64,000 bases of DNA from an uncultured Acidimicrobiales bacterium (lineage in GTDB: Bacteria; Actinomycetota; Acidimicrobiia; Acidimicrobiales; SZUA-35): the NCBI GenBank assembly GCA_937922045.1, contig CAKZXA010000004.1, positions 131,411 through 195,410 on the forward strand, read 5' to 3'. Within the stretch, counting starts at the first letter, position 1, and every line of letters begins with the position of its first letter. Position numbers and translations under genes: made by a program. Of the stretch, positions 56,820-64,000 are shown piece by piece. The notes beneath the pieces were generated by a model. The model made no database searches. It was not told the DNA's origin and saw only the letters and a program-made list of their open reading frames with translations.

Positions 56820-57223
56820 TCGTCGAAACGGCGTTTCAGCTGATGCCAGAACGTGCCGGATCCAGCTGCTGAGCTGGGGAAACACGGAACCGCAGTGATG
56901 TCCGATTCCCGCCAGTATCGGCTCGTGTCAGCCCGTCCGTTAGAAGATCCGTTAGAAGTGAGCACAAGTGGGATCACGGAGGGAAGCTCGACGGATGAGC
57001 TGATGTCACCTGTGCCAAGCAAGCGCTCCGTTGAGCGGGCTAACGGTTAGGGGCGCACAGCAGCACGGTCCTATCAATGTCACACCCCACGTCTAGGTTC
57101 AAGCGCAGCGAACAGCGAAGACCCGACCTCCGACTGTGGGACCGCAGGGTTTCCGAGACTACTGTGGAATGGCGTCTTTCGCAGTCGTAGAAACCGCCCA
57201 CCCAACGACAGGAAGATAGAGTT
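56820..57223. other. Gene-free leader of the restriction-modification region
   Basis: About 400 bp between the right attachment repeat and the first methyltransferase gene. No frame has convincing coding character. It must hold the promoter of the plus-strand operon; an AGGAAGA ribosome site lies at 57210-57216. No clear -35/-10 pair or operator palindrome was identified. Confidence 0.5.
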
Positions 57224-58771
57224 GTGCCATACGAAACCATGAGTATCCCAGGCTTGAGTAATCCCGAAGACACGATGAACACAGCTCCACCCCGTTCGCG
57301 AACCCTCGTGGTCGGGGACAATATCGAGGCACTGGCACGACTTGAGGCCGGACAAGCGTCGCTTGCGTACCTAGACCCACCGTTTAACTCTGGACGGGTT
57401 TTTGATGCTCGGGTCGCGGCAAAGCAACCCCAAACCCGAACCGCTTTCGGCGACCATTGGACGTGGGACGCCGAGGCCCAAGCAAACCTCAAAGCCGCAC
57501 AGACTGTGTGCTCACGTTCAACGGCGACACTCTTGTCTGCGCTCGTCAGCTCGCTTGGCGAGTGTGGGATGTCGTCCTATCTGGCGATGCTGACGCCTCG
57601 ACTCAGCCTGATTCGGCGCGCTATGGCAGACAATGGTTCCGCATTCATCCATCTGGATCCGAGCGCGAGCCACTATGTCAAACTCATCCTCGATTCAATT
57701 TTTGGGCCAGAGAACTTCCGAAATGAGATCGTTTGGAAACGGACCCACGCCCATTCAGGAGCTCGCCGTTTCGGGCCAGTCCACGATGTTCTGCTTTACT
57801 ACACCGTTTCGAAGGAATACACTTGGAACCAGCAGTTCACGCCCTACTCCGACGAGTACCTTGCGAAGTACTTCCGAAAGGAAGACGAGCGCGGTAGATA
57901 CCAGCTAATTACCTGCACCGGCCCCGGGGCTCGTCCCGGAACGCGAGCGGACTACGAGTGGAACGGGGTTCGGCCGCCACGAGATCGACACTGGGCATGG
58001 ACCAAAGAGAAGATGGAACAGCTGGAGAGCGCTGGTCGGCTCGTCCATAGCGCCAAGTCAGGTATCCCTAGACTCAAGCGATATACGCACGATGGCAACG
58101 GTGTTCGCCTTCAAGACATTTGGACAGACATAAACCCGCTCAGCTCCCACTCGCACGAACGGACTGGCTTCGAAACCCAGAAACCGATCGAGCTTCTAGA
58201 GAGAATTATCTCTTCAGCGTCGAACCCAGGGGACTTGGTAATAGATGCTTTCGCTGGCAGCGGCACCACTGCCGTAGCAGCAGAACGACTCGGCCGATCC
58301 TGGTGGCTCGCCGACCGAACCTTGCTCGCCTCCTCGCTCACTCTCGGGCGAATACGGCAAGTTTCGGCCCGAGCCCCAATAGAGCTCGGTGGATTCGTCG
58401 CCAGCCAGAACGAAGCCGAGCAACTGCTCGCAGCTGACCCGGACATCTTCGCAGTCTGGGCTTCAGCAATGTTCGGAACGCTGCTGCAGAAGGACAGCAT
58501 GACTTCAGCTATGGCCATGGGAGTGGGCCAAGGCAACCCATCAGTGCAAAGTTGGATTGAACTGGGCCCTGGGGCAGAGCTTGATTTGCCCAAGTTCAAA
58601 CCGGACCTTGATCGGGACCACAACCTACTGAGTCTTCGTAATTCGTCTGCCGGCGTAGCCGAGTGGCTCGGGCAGGAAACCGGCCGACCTCCTCAGTCAC
58701 ATCCGCTCAAAGACCTTGTGTCAGAGGCGGCGCGCCGACAGGGCGGCGTCGACCTCCACCGCGCAGCATGA
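57224..58771 (+). CDS. Beta-class DNA amino-methyltransferase (N6-adenine or N4-cytosine)
   Basis: A 515-residue modification enzyme. Motif IV is LAYLDPPFNSG (residues 48-57) and comes first; motif X is FETQKPIELLERII (316-329); the SAM-binding motif I is VIDAFAGSGTTAVAA (339-353). This order is beta class, as in Type III Mod and many Type II amino-methyltransferases. The segment between holds the target recognition region. The GTG at 57224 has AGGAAGA 7 nt upstream. The last codons overlap the next ATG (ATGA). It should protect host DNA from the nuclease module downstream. Confidence 0.88.
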   Translation: MPYETMSIPGLSNPEDTMNTAPPRSRTLVVGDNIEALARLEAGQASLAYLDPPFNSGRVFDARVAAKQPQTRTAFGDHWTWDAEAQANLKAAQTVCSRSTATLLSALVSSLGECGMSSYLAMLTPRLSLIRRAMADNGSAFIHLDPSASHYVKLILDSIFGPENFRNEIVWKRTHAHSGARRFGPVHDVLLYYTVSKEYTWNQQFTPYSDEYLAKYFRKEDERGRYQLITCTGPGARPGTRADYEWNGVRPPRDRHWAWTKEKMEQLESAGRLVHSAKSGIPRLKRYTHDGNGVRLQDIWTDINPLSSHSHERTGFETQKPIELLERIISSASNPGDLVIDAFAGSGTTAVAAERLGRSWWLADRTLLASSLTLGRIRQVSARAPIELGGFVASQNEAEQLLAADPDIFAVWASAMFGTLLQKDSMTSAMAMGVGQGNPSVQSWIELGPGAELDLPKFKPDLDRDHNLLSLRNSSAGVAEWLGQETGRPPQSHPLKDLVSEAARRQGGVDLHRAA

Positions 58772-59934
58772 CCATCACGGATCACTTCTCGGGAAAGTTA
58801 AGTGAACTTGATCGTCAGGTAGTTAGCTACGTGCCAGCTGGCGGAAACTGGCGAAACTTACCGATCGACTTTCCCTCAAAGCGAGTCAAGCAAATCCGAG
58901 AAGGCTCCACCAATGGCGGAGGTAGCAGGAGCACCTACTACGGCCGCCTAGCATGGGACAAGCCCAGCTATACAATCAACACGTACATCAACAGGCCGGG
59001 AAACGGCTGTTTCATTCACCCAGAAGCAAGCCGGCTCATTACCGTCCGCGAGGCCGCAAGGCTTCAGTCCTTTCCAGACGACGTCAGGTTTCAAGGCTCG
59101 ATGCGCGCGCGCTGCAAGCAAGTAGGTAACGCTGTTCCCCCGCTTCTGGCTCGCGCAATCGGCAGCACAATACCTGCCGGCAATGTCGTCGATCTCTTTG
59201 CGGGTGCCGGCGGGTTCGGACTTGGACTAGAAATGGCCGGACACGATGTCCTGCTGTCGTCTGACTTCGACAGGTCCTGCATCGACACACTCGAGACTTA
59301 TGCCAAGGGTGACGTCGTGCTGGCCGACATGAACAGACCTACCGAACTGAAACACCTGCTTGAACGCACCAGATCTGCGACGGGAGAGCTCGATTTGCTG
59401 GTCGGCGGACCACCTTGCCAAGGGTTCTCTACAGCTGGCCCGTGCCGAATTCAAGATCCACGAAATCGCCTTGTTCTAGCCTTCCTCCAATTCATTGAAG
59501 AGGTTCGCCCCAAGCGAGTACTCATGGAGAACGTCGTCGCCCTCCGTTGGCGAGGCGGAGTCTTCCTCACTGAGTTCGAGAAGACGCTCTCTGAACTCGG
59601 TTACTCAGTACAAACACGCATACTTCATGCAGAGGGCTACGGAGTCCCACAATTGCGACGTCGGCTGATAGTCCAGGCCGTTCGCGGCGAAGAGCCTGTG
59701 TGGCCGGTTCCGACCCATCAGATTCGGAACCCGGCGTTCATGAAGGATCAGCCAGGTGGCAGCGGCCCGATCGCGACCAACACAGTTCGAGACGCAATCA
59801 GCGACTTGCCGTTCTCGGAGTCGCGCAGTCTAAACCAAGGCACCGACTACGCAACAGAGGCGACGTCTTCACTCCAGATGGAGCTGAGATGTCGATCCAA
59901 CGCTTCCCCTTCGGGGACCTGTGCAGCACCATGA
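58768..59934 (+). CDS. Circularly permuted C5-cytosine DNA methyltransferase
   Basis: A 388-residue enzyme in which the usual last motifs come first: PAGGNWRNLP and DKPSYTINT, motif IX RLITVREAARLQSFPD (89-104) and motif X KQVGNAVPPLLARAI (117-131) precede motif I VVDLFAGAGGFGLGL (140-154), motif IV GGPPCQGFS with catalytic Cys217, motif VI ENV (254-256) and motif VIII PQLRRRL. The C-terminus ends just after VRDAISDLP, inside the recognition region. All catalytic motifs are intact, so it should be active. M.BssHII is a known permuted relative. The start ATG overlaps the previous stop, and the end overlaps the next ATG. Confidence 0.92.
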   Translation: MTITDHFSGKLSELDRQVVSYVPAGGNWRNLPIDFPSKRVKQIREGSTNGGGSRSTYYGRLAWDKPSYTINTYINRPGNGCFIHPEASRLITVREAARLQSFPDDVRFQGSMRARCKQVGNAVPPLLARAIGSTIPAGNVVDLFAGAGGFGLGLEMAGHDVLLSSDFDRSCIDTLETYAKGDVVLADMNRPTELKHLLERTRSATGELDLLVGGPPCQGFSTAGPCRIQDPRNRLVLAFLQFIEEVRPKRVLMENVVALRWRGGVFLTEFEKTLSELGYSVQTRILHAEGYGVPQLRRRLIVQAVRGEEPVWPVPTHQIRNPAFMKDQPGGSGPIATNTVRDAISDLPFSESRSLNQGTDYATEATSSLQMELRCRSNASPSGTCAAP

Positions 59935-60848
59935 GTTCGCCTGCGGTCTTTTCCGCCTCAGACCGAGATCTAGTCTCAGCGATCAAGTCAGTGCGATCTT
60001 GTCTTGCAGCTATGCCCGAGGCTCGAATGTACTCGGCTGCGTTCGTGCTGGCGCTGATGGCCAGAACAGGCAAAGTGACATGGTGGAGACGCTGGACCGA
60101 CCCTGTTCCCTTAGCAATGACCGCAGGGGGCAGCCTTCGAAGCGACGTAGAAGACGCTCTTTGGAGTGCTTTCGGATTTCCCAGCGACTCAGTCCTCACT
60201 CCCTCAAACAAGGTGCGCTCGCAGCTTGGCGAACCGGTCCGAGTACTCCTTGAAGTCCTCTTCAAACCTAAGGAGCCAGAGTGGCTCACCGTGGTAAGAG
60301 AAGGGACACCAAAGGCCAAAAATTCAGTCGGTGTCAATCTGAACGACGCGGCGTGGCATTGGGGTGAGGACGAGAAATTGGACCTTCGCGGGCCCGTCGA
60401 GTATCAAATCGGCAACACCTTCCGACAGCAGAACGGGATCTTCTGCTCGCTCACTGCTGCTGATGCGGCTGCGACCCACCACCCCAAAGAAACTTATGCG
60501 AGGACTCGAACAAGCTGTCCTCAGCATTCGTTCGGAAACGTCTGCTCGCTGAATGGCGAAGACTGTGCCTCAGACGGAGCGGGCGGCACTCGAATTCCAA
60601 AACCTCGAGTCTTTGTCCACGAACGGGTCGGCCGAGAAGGCCGCATTTTGACGCCCAACGCCTTCGACGAACTAATCGAGCGAGCAACCACGGACAAGCA
60701 ATCTGGCGAACAGGCGCGTCTACCGAAGGCTCAAGACCTGGCTGTAATTACGGGATGGGCGGCAGCTGGAAGCGGTAATTCGCTCAACTATGGTCGGCTT
60801 GTGGAACTTGTCGGTTTGCCCCTACTACCAGTACTGACGGAACCATGA
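59931..60848 (+). CDS. Unrecognised protein of the restriction module
   Basis: A 305-residue protein, coupled by ATGA overlaps to both neighbours, so it is certainly part of the operon. The N-terminal ~110 residues are helical with a Trp-rich stretch (MARTGKVTWWRRWTDPVP). The middle has VGVNLNDAAWHWGEDEKLDL. A Cys-rich part follows (TSCPQHSFGNVCSLNGEDC), which could be a zinc site. The C-terminus contains GWAAAGSGNSLNYGRLVELV. It could supply specificity or be a nuclease subunit; its place before McrB/McrC-like genes matches YdiR in the BsuMI system. No similarity could be tested. Confidence 0.7.
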   Translation: MSSPAVFSASDRDLVSAIKSVRSCLAAMPEARMYSAAFVLALMARTGKVTWWRRWTDPVPLAMTAGGSLRSDVEDALWSAFGFPSDSVLTPSNKVRSQLGEPVRVLLEVLFKPKEPEWLTVVREGTPKAKNSVGVNLNDAAWHWGEDEKLDLRGPVEYQIGNTFRQQNGIFCSLTAADAAATHHPKETYARTRTSCPQHSFGNVCSLNGEDCASDGAGGTRIPKPRVFVHERVGREGRILTPNAFDELIERATTDKQSGEQARLPKAQDLAVITGWAAAGSGNSLNYGRLVELVGLPLLPVLTEP

Positions 60849-61954
60849 TTGACAACAACCTTTCAGGAGTGCCCGAGCAATTTCGTCAACTATGTGACTC
60901 ATGGGGGGTCGTCTACGAAGCAGATGTGAGGCGAGACCTTCTCGCAGCTACCCTCGCAACTCAACTTCTGCTTTTCGCTGGCCCTAGTGGAACGGGCAAG
61001 TCTACTGCCGCCAAACTTCTGGCGGAGTACTTTTCCTCGCCTGACCGAACCACCACGTTCGATGTTCGCCCGTTGTGGCTTGGACCAGAGTCCCTCGTTG
61101 GCTACTGGAGCAGCCTGTCAGATTCCTATCGCTCGACCCCTAGTCTTGGCCAGCTTCTCATGTCAGCGGAGTCGGTTTCGAAGAGAACGCCGTTCGTCGT
61201 GCTCGAAGAGGCAAACCTCACCTCGATTGAGATATACGGCGGAGAAATTCTGACTGCACTGAGTGGAACTGGTAGCGGAACAGTTGCGTGGAATCTACAC
61301 AGCGAGACGAAACACGTTGTTTCTCAAGGAATGACAGTACCTCATTCGCTCGCCCTCGGCGAGTGGCCCCGGTTTTGCGCGACGATCAACGTTGATAGCA
61401 CTGCGGGCGCCCCCTCGCCAAAGGTATGCGGAAGGGGACTAACCGTTCTATTGGATCCTCCAAGTTTGGATCTAGCGTTGAAGTCAGTCGGCGCCCTTGG
61501 CAACGCGTCGAAAATGCGTGTCGAAGCACCCGAGGGACTTCTCGGTGATCCGGCAGCCGCTTGGTACGCACTCGCAGCAGGTGGGATGACCGACTGGGTC
61601 ATGGCCCCGCTGCGTACGTTGTGTGATCATCTTGAAACTGGAATCGGGGCCAACTACGTAAGCCCAAGAGATGTTCAGCGCTCAGTTCTATTCATGAGCT
61701 GGTACTTGGCCATCTACGAACACGAGACAGATGACTATCCGGGAGAAGAGGCAGCTGCCACCGAAGCCGCCGAGCTTGCGCTGCTTCATGCGGTTCTGCC
61801 GGGCTTGAGCGCCGGCCACTTCGAGAAGGCATTGAAAGCACTCATGACACACGCTCAGCCGGGAGGCGCTCTGATGCGACGAGTTGACCGCGTAAACGCG
61901 ATGACGAGCGGAATTTATGGGGCCCAGCCTGACTTCTGGTCAGCTCTCTCGTAG
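60845..61954 (+). CDS. McrB-like AAA+ ATPase of the restriction module
   Basis: A 369-residue AAA+ NTPase. Walker A is GPSGTGKST (residues 46-54), Walker B is PFVVLEEANL (116-125), and the sensor segment is FCATINVDSTA (177-187), followed by KVCGRG in the arginine-finger region. The pattern is that of the McrB/MoxR-like branch. It lacks McrB's long N-terminal DNA-binding domain, so recognition must come from another subunit. The start overlaps the previous stop. It likely drives DNA translocation or assembly for the McrC-like partner. Confidence 0.85.
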   Translation: MIDNNLSGVPEQFRQLCDSWGVVYEADVRRDLLAATLATQLLLFAGPSGTGKSTAAKLLAEYFSSPDRTTTFDVRPLWLGPESLVGYWSSLSDSYRSTPSLGQLLMSAESVSKRTPFVVLEEANLTSIEIYGGEILTALSGTGSGTVAWNLHSETKHVVSQGMTVPHSLALGEWPRFCATINVDSTAGAPSPKVCGRGLTVLLDPPSLDLALKSVGALGNASKMRVEAPEGLLGDPAAAWYALAAGGMTDWVMAPLRTLCDHLETGIGANYVSPRDVQRSVLFMSWYLAIYEHETDDYPGEEAAATEAAELALLHAVLPGLSAGHFEKALKALMTHAQPGGALMRRVDRVNAMTSGIYGAQPDFWSALS

Positions 61955-61962
61955 GAGGTTGT

Positions 61963-63333
61963 TTGACCTCAATCAAGTTCATCCGAAACTCGAACGTCGT
62001 CGCCAGTACGACCATTCCTGGCCAACTGCTTCCCTCAAACCTGCCCCCAGTTGTCAGCGTCGAGAGGCACGCCGACCGGATCGAATTCATCGAGGGCCCG
62101 GACCCCTTGCTGGAGTGTTGCGGCGACCTTACGCTGATTTCACTCGACGGCTCTCGGATGTTCGAGACTGTTCTGTCAATTCCACCACCAGCCCCTTTCG
62201 ACAAGGTAGCGCTTCGAAGCATGTGGGAATCGCGAAACGCACTGGCGCTGGCTCGCAGACCACCAACGGGAGCGAATGCCAAGTGGTCAGCGGTAGAGTT
62301 AAGTAAATCCGACACTGCGAGGCTTAACGCTGTTCCACTCGCATTGAACTCAGCGGTCGGGCTACTCGCATCCTGGCCAACCGTTCCAGATAGTCGGATG
62401 ACTCGGCTCCCGATCGACAAACCAGGGGGTCAAGAAGATCTGCAAGCTACCGAAAGACTCGCCGACCGCCTTGGCGGCCTCGCACGCGGAGCCAAGCCGC
62501 TGCCGGCAGAGTCAATTCGCCATCTCGGGTTCGATCGCGACCGGAGGCTTGTGGCGGGAGCCGCTGTTGCCACCGCCCTTCACGCCGCAATAGACCAGCT
62601 GCTATTGGCCGACGGTCTTGTGACAGACATCGGAGAAAGAAAGGCACTGCTCTCTCCAATAGGCGAGGTCGCCAGACGATTTCTACCAACAGACAATCGA
62701 GCGGACGGCCCTCCATCCACCTGGCCGATCCGGATGAAGTCGTTTTACCTGACAGCCGTCGCTGCGCTAGCAGAGATACGTACAACTGGGCCTGGTAACG
62801 AATCGACGCCACTCTCCGAACTATGGGAGCTGTACCAGTCTTGGGTACTTCATCAGGTCTACCTGCGCTCCGTTGATTTGTTCGGCACTCCAGTCTCCAG
62901 TTTCCAGGGTTCTATGGTCGCCAGCTGGCGTTGGAATGGCGAAACGCTTGAACTTCACCAGGCCCCAAGAATCCCTGCCTCTTCGTCAAGCCGACTCGCG
63001 CTCGGCGGGAAGGAACTTTGGGCGACGATTGGCGACCTTGAACCGGACATCTTGCTGATCCGGCGTGCAGGCAACAACACCAACCTGCTTATCGTTGACC
63101 CCAAAAAAAGGAGCTACCTTAAGCCCGCCGACTTGAGCAAGGAGGCAAGCAAGTACCTCTGGGGGATTCGGGGCGCCGACGAGCTCGCGGCTGTAATCCT
63201 AGTTGCACCCGCTGGCGGAGCCGCATCTGCCACATCGGAGGGCAAGGCTTGGACCGAACCGATGATACCCGTCGACGCTGAACTCTCGGTCAACAGAGCC
63301 CACGAATGGTGGAAGTTGATTGGGGTCGGCTAG
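61963..63333 (+). CDS. McrC-like (DUF2357-type) nuclease of the restriction module
   Basis: A 456-residue protein. The N-terminal half is beta-rich and helical. The C-terminal third contains SELWELYQSWVLHQVY, the helix common before McrC/DUF2357 nuclease domains, then PDILLIRR (Asp362) and LLIVDPKKR (Asp379-x-Lys381), a PD-(D/E)xK core, and a late DELAAVILVAP strand. It should be the DNA-cleaving subunit activated by the AAA+ protein. The start is TTG at 61963, supported by GGAGG 5 nt upstream, 8 nt after the previous stop. Confidence 0.82.
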   Translation: MTSIKFIRNSNVVASTTIPGQLLPSNLPPVVSVERHADRIEFIEGPDPLLECCGDLTLISLDGSRMFETVLSIPPPAPFDKVALRSMWESRNALALARRPPTGANAKWSAVELSKSDTARLNAVPLALNSAVGLLASWPTVPDSRMTRLPIDKPGGQEDLQATERLADRLGGLARGAKPLPAESIRHLGFDRDRRLVAGAAVATALHAAIDQLLLADGLVTDIGERKALLSPIGEVARRFLPTDNRADGPPSTWPIRMKSFYLTAVAALAEIRTTGPGNESTPLSELWELYQSWVLHQVYLRSVDLFGTPVSSFQGSMVASWRWNGETLELHQAPRIPASSSSRLALGGKELWATIGDLEPDILLIRRAGNNTNLLIVDPKKRSYLKPADLSKEASKYLWGIRGADELAAVILVAPAGGAASATSEGKAWTEPMIPVDAELSVNRAHEWWKLIGVG

Positions 63334-63545
63334 GCAGCCATTCCACTGTAGTCAAGGAAGGGAACGAACTCGGTCCATGCGTTGTCCCATAGTCCTTTGA
63401 TCGCCGGATACTGCTCACCCCAGGTGTCATGAAATTCGGCCAGGCGTTCTTTGGCCTGAGCTTCGTTCACTGCGGTGTAGACCGGTCGTAGGTCACGGGC
63501 CATGGCGTCCCAGTGGAATGCTCCCTGAATTAGGTGCCACGTAGT
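63330..63545 (-). pseudogene. IS256-family (mutator-type) transposase fragment
   Basis: A minus-strand frame with FHWDAMARDLRPVYTAVNEA, then RLAEFHDTWGEQYPAIKGLW and TEFVPFLDY, the segment before the last catalytic part of IS256 transposases. It is cut at both ends: it stops after SGMAA instead of continuing into the STNAIES region, and its upstream end meets the IS3 insertion. It is inactive debris directly downstream of the McrC-like gene. Confidence 0.75.
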
Positions 63546-63588
63546 GTTGGAGTCCTGATCGCCCCTTCGGGGCAAGGACAACATCATC

Positions 63589-63903
63589 ATGACCAAACGA
63601 CGCAAACGGCATTCGCCTGAAGAGATCGTTCGCAAGCTCCAAACAGCGGACCGTATGACCGCCGAGGGTGCCTCTGGCGAGGAGATCGCACGCAAGCTCG
63701 GGATCTCAACCGCGACCCTCTACAACTGGCGGTCCCGTTACGGGAACATGGACCTTAACGAAGCGAAAGAACTGAAACGCCTGCGTGAGGAGAACGACAA
63801 GCTCAAACGCCTCGTCGCCGACAAGGAACTCGAGAACCTAGCGCTGAAGGAGATCGCGAAGGACGCTCCTATAGATCAAGTCGGGTTGTGTAGTGCGGCG
63901 TAG
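63589..63903 (+). mobile_element. IS3-family transposase OrfA, 3' end disrupted
   Basis: A 104-codon frame: basic start MTKRRKRHSPEEIVRKLQTA, helix-turn-helix GEEIARKLGISTATLYNWRSRYG, then the leucine-zipper helix LKRLREENDKLKRLVADKEL. This is standard IS3 OrfA. The usual short ending after LKEIAK is replaced by DAPIDQVGLCSAA, which comes from another element, and OrfB (the integrase core) is absent. So an insertion at about 63862-63876 has interrupted the element. Confidence 0.85.
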
Positions 63904-64000
63904 TCGGTGCGGAGTGTCTTGTAGATTTCTCGGGCGATGTAGCGTTTGAGGCATCGGATGATCTCTGGTTTTGAGAGGCCTTCTCTGGTGCGTTTCTCGA
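63876..64000 (-). mobile_element. IS110-like transposase, C-terminal end (runs off the window)
   Basis: The last 41 codons of a minus-strand gene open at the right edge: KRTREGLSKPEIIRCLKRYI followed by AREIYKTL and a stop at 63878-63876. An RCLKRY-AREIY ending is typical of IS110-family transposases. The element's end abuts the IS3 OrfA gene and explains its disruption. The rest lies outside the window. Confidence 0.65.

Overview
The window is a 64 kb piece of a GC-rich actinobacterial chromosome. The gene set points to Actinomycetota, probably class Acidimicrobiia: an RskA-like anti-sigma factor, a class F sortase with a DUF4397 surface protein, an F420-type nitroreductase-fold enzyme, a FurA-KatG pair and many lipoprotein solute-binding proteins. 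The class-level placement is inference. No rRNA, complete tRNA or CRISPR array was found.

The left 49 kb is a metabolic backbone. It starts with the tail of a polyamine ABC transporter (potC, potD) and a site-2 protease. A minus-strand operon (9273 to 2537) follows, holding a complete dipeptide/oligopeptide transporter and ending in a thioredoxin-fold gene. That last gene is interrupted by an in-frame TGA followed by a bacterial-type SECIS hairpin, so it is very probably a selenoprotein. The transporter's solute-binding protein looks circularly permuted: the usual N-terminal 119 residues sit at its C-terminus. Next come galM, a class F sortase, a DUF4397 surface protein, a divergent ECF sigma/anti-sigma pair, an MFS carrier, an alkylsulfatase and a creatinase / molybdopterin oxidoreductase / ureohydrolase cluster. 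After those are CNNM/CBS proteins, a class V aminotransferase, lipid and CoA enzymes, an iron(III) ABC transporter, a ClpP-like protein lacking catalytic residues, OsmC, and a CO/xanthine dehydrogenase-like cluster whose FAD subunit gene is broken. The backbone ends with a fatty acid desaturase, katG and furA. Gene remnants are scattered through it: an EAL signalling protein, an SRPBCC protein, the MetH activation domain and the CoxM-like subunit.

From about 49.3 kb the window is accessory DNA. It begins with a LEG1-family protein, a family best known from vertebrates. A 43-bp sequence equal to the 3' part of a tRNA-Met gene, from the anticodon loop to the acceptor end, occurs twice (52462-52504 and 56777-56819). 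The copies bracket a 4.3 kb decayed integrative element with a dead tyrosine integrase, a truncated HigB-type toxin next to an intact antitoxin, and three unknown genes. Neither copy has its 5' half nearby, so a second element probably begins at 56820 and runs rightwards to an intact tRNA-Met outside the window.

That second region carries a tightly coupled five-gene restriction-modification operon (57224-63333). It encodes a beta-class amino-methyltransferase, a circularly permuted C5-cytosine methyltransferase, an unrecognised protein, an McrB-like AAA+ ATPase and an McrC-like protein with a PD-(D/E)xK core. The first four genes are joined by ATGA overlaps. The layout recalls McrBC-related Type II systems such as BsuMI and LlaJI, but this mixed methyltransferase pair is unusual. 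The window ends in insertion-sequence debris (IS256, IS3 and IS110 families).
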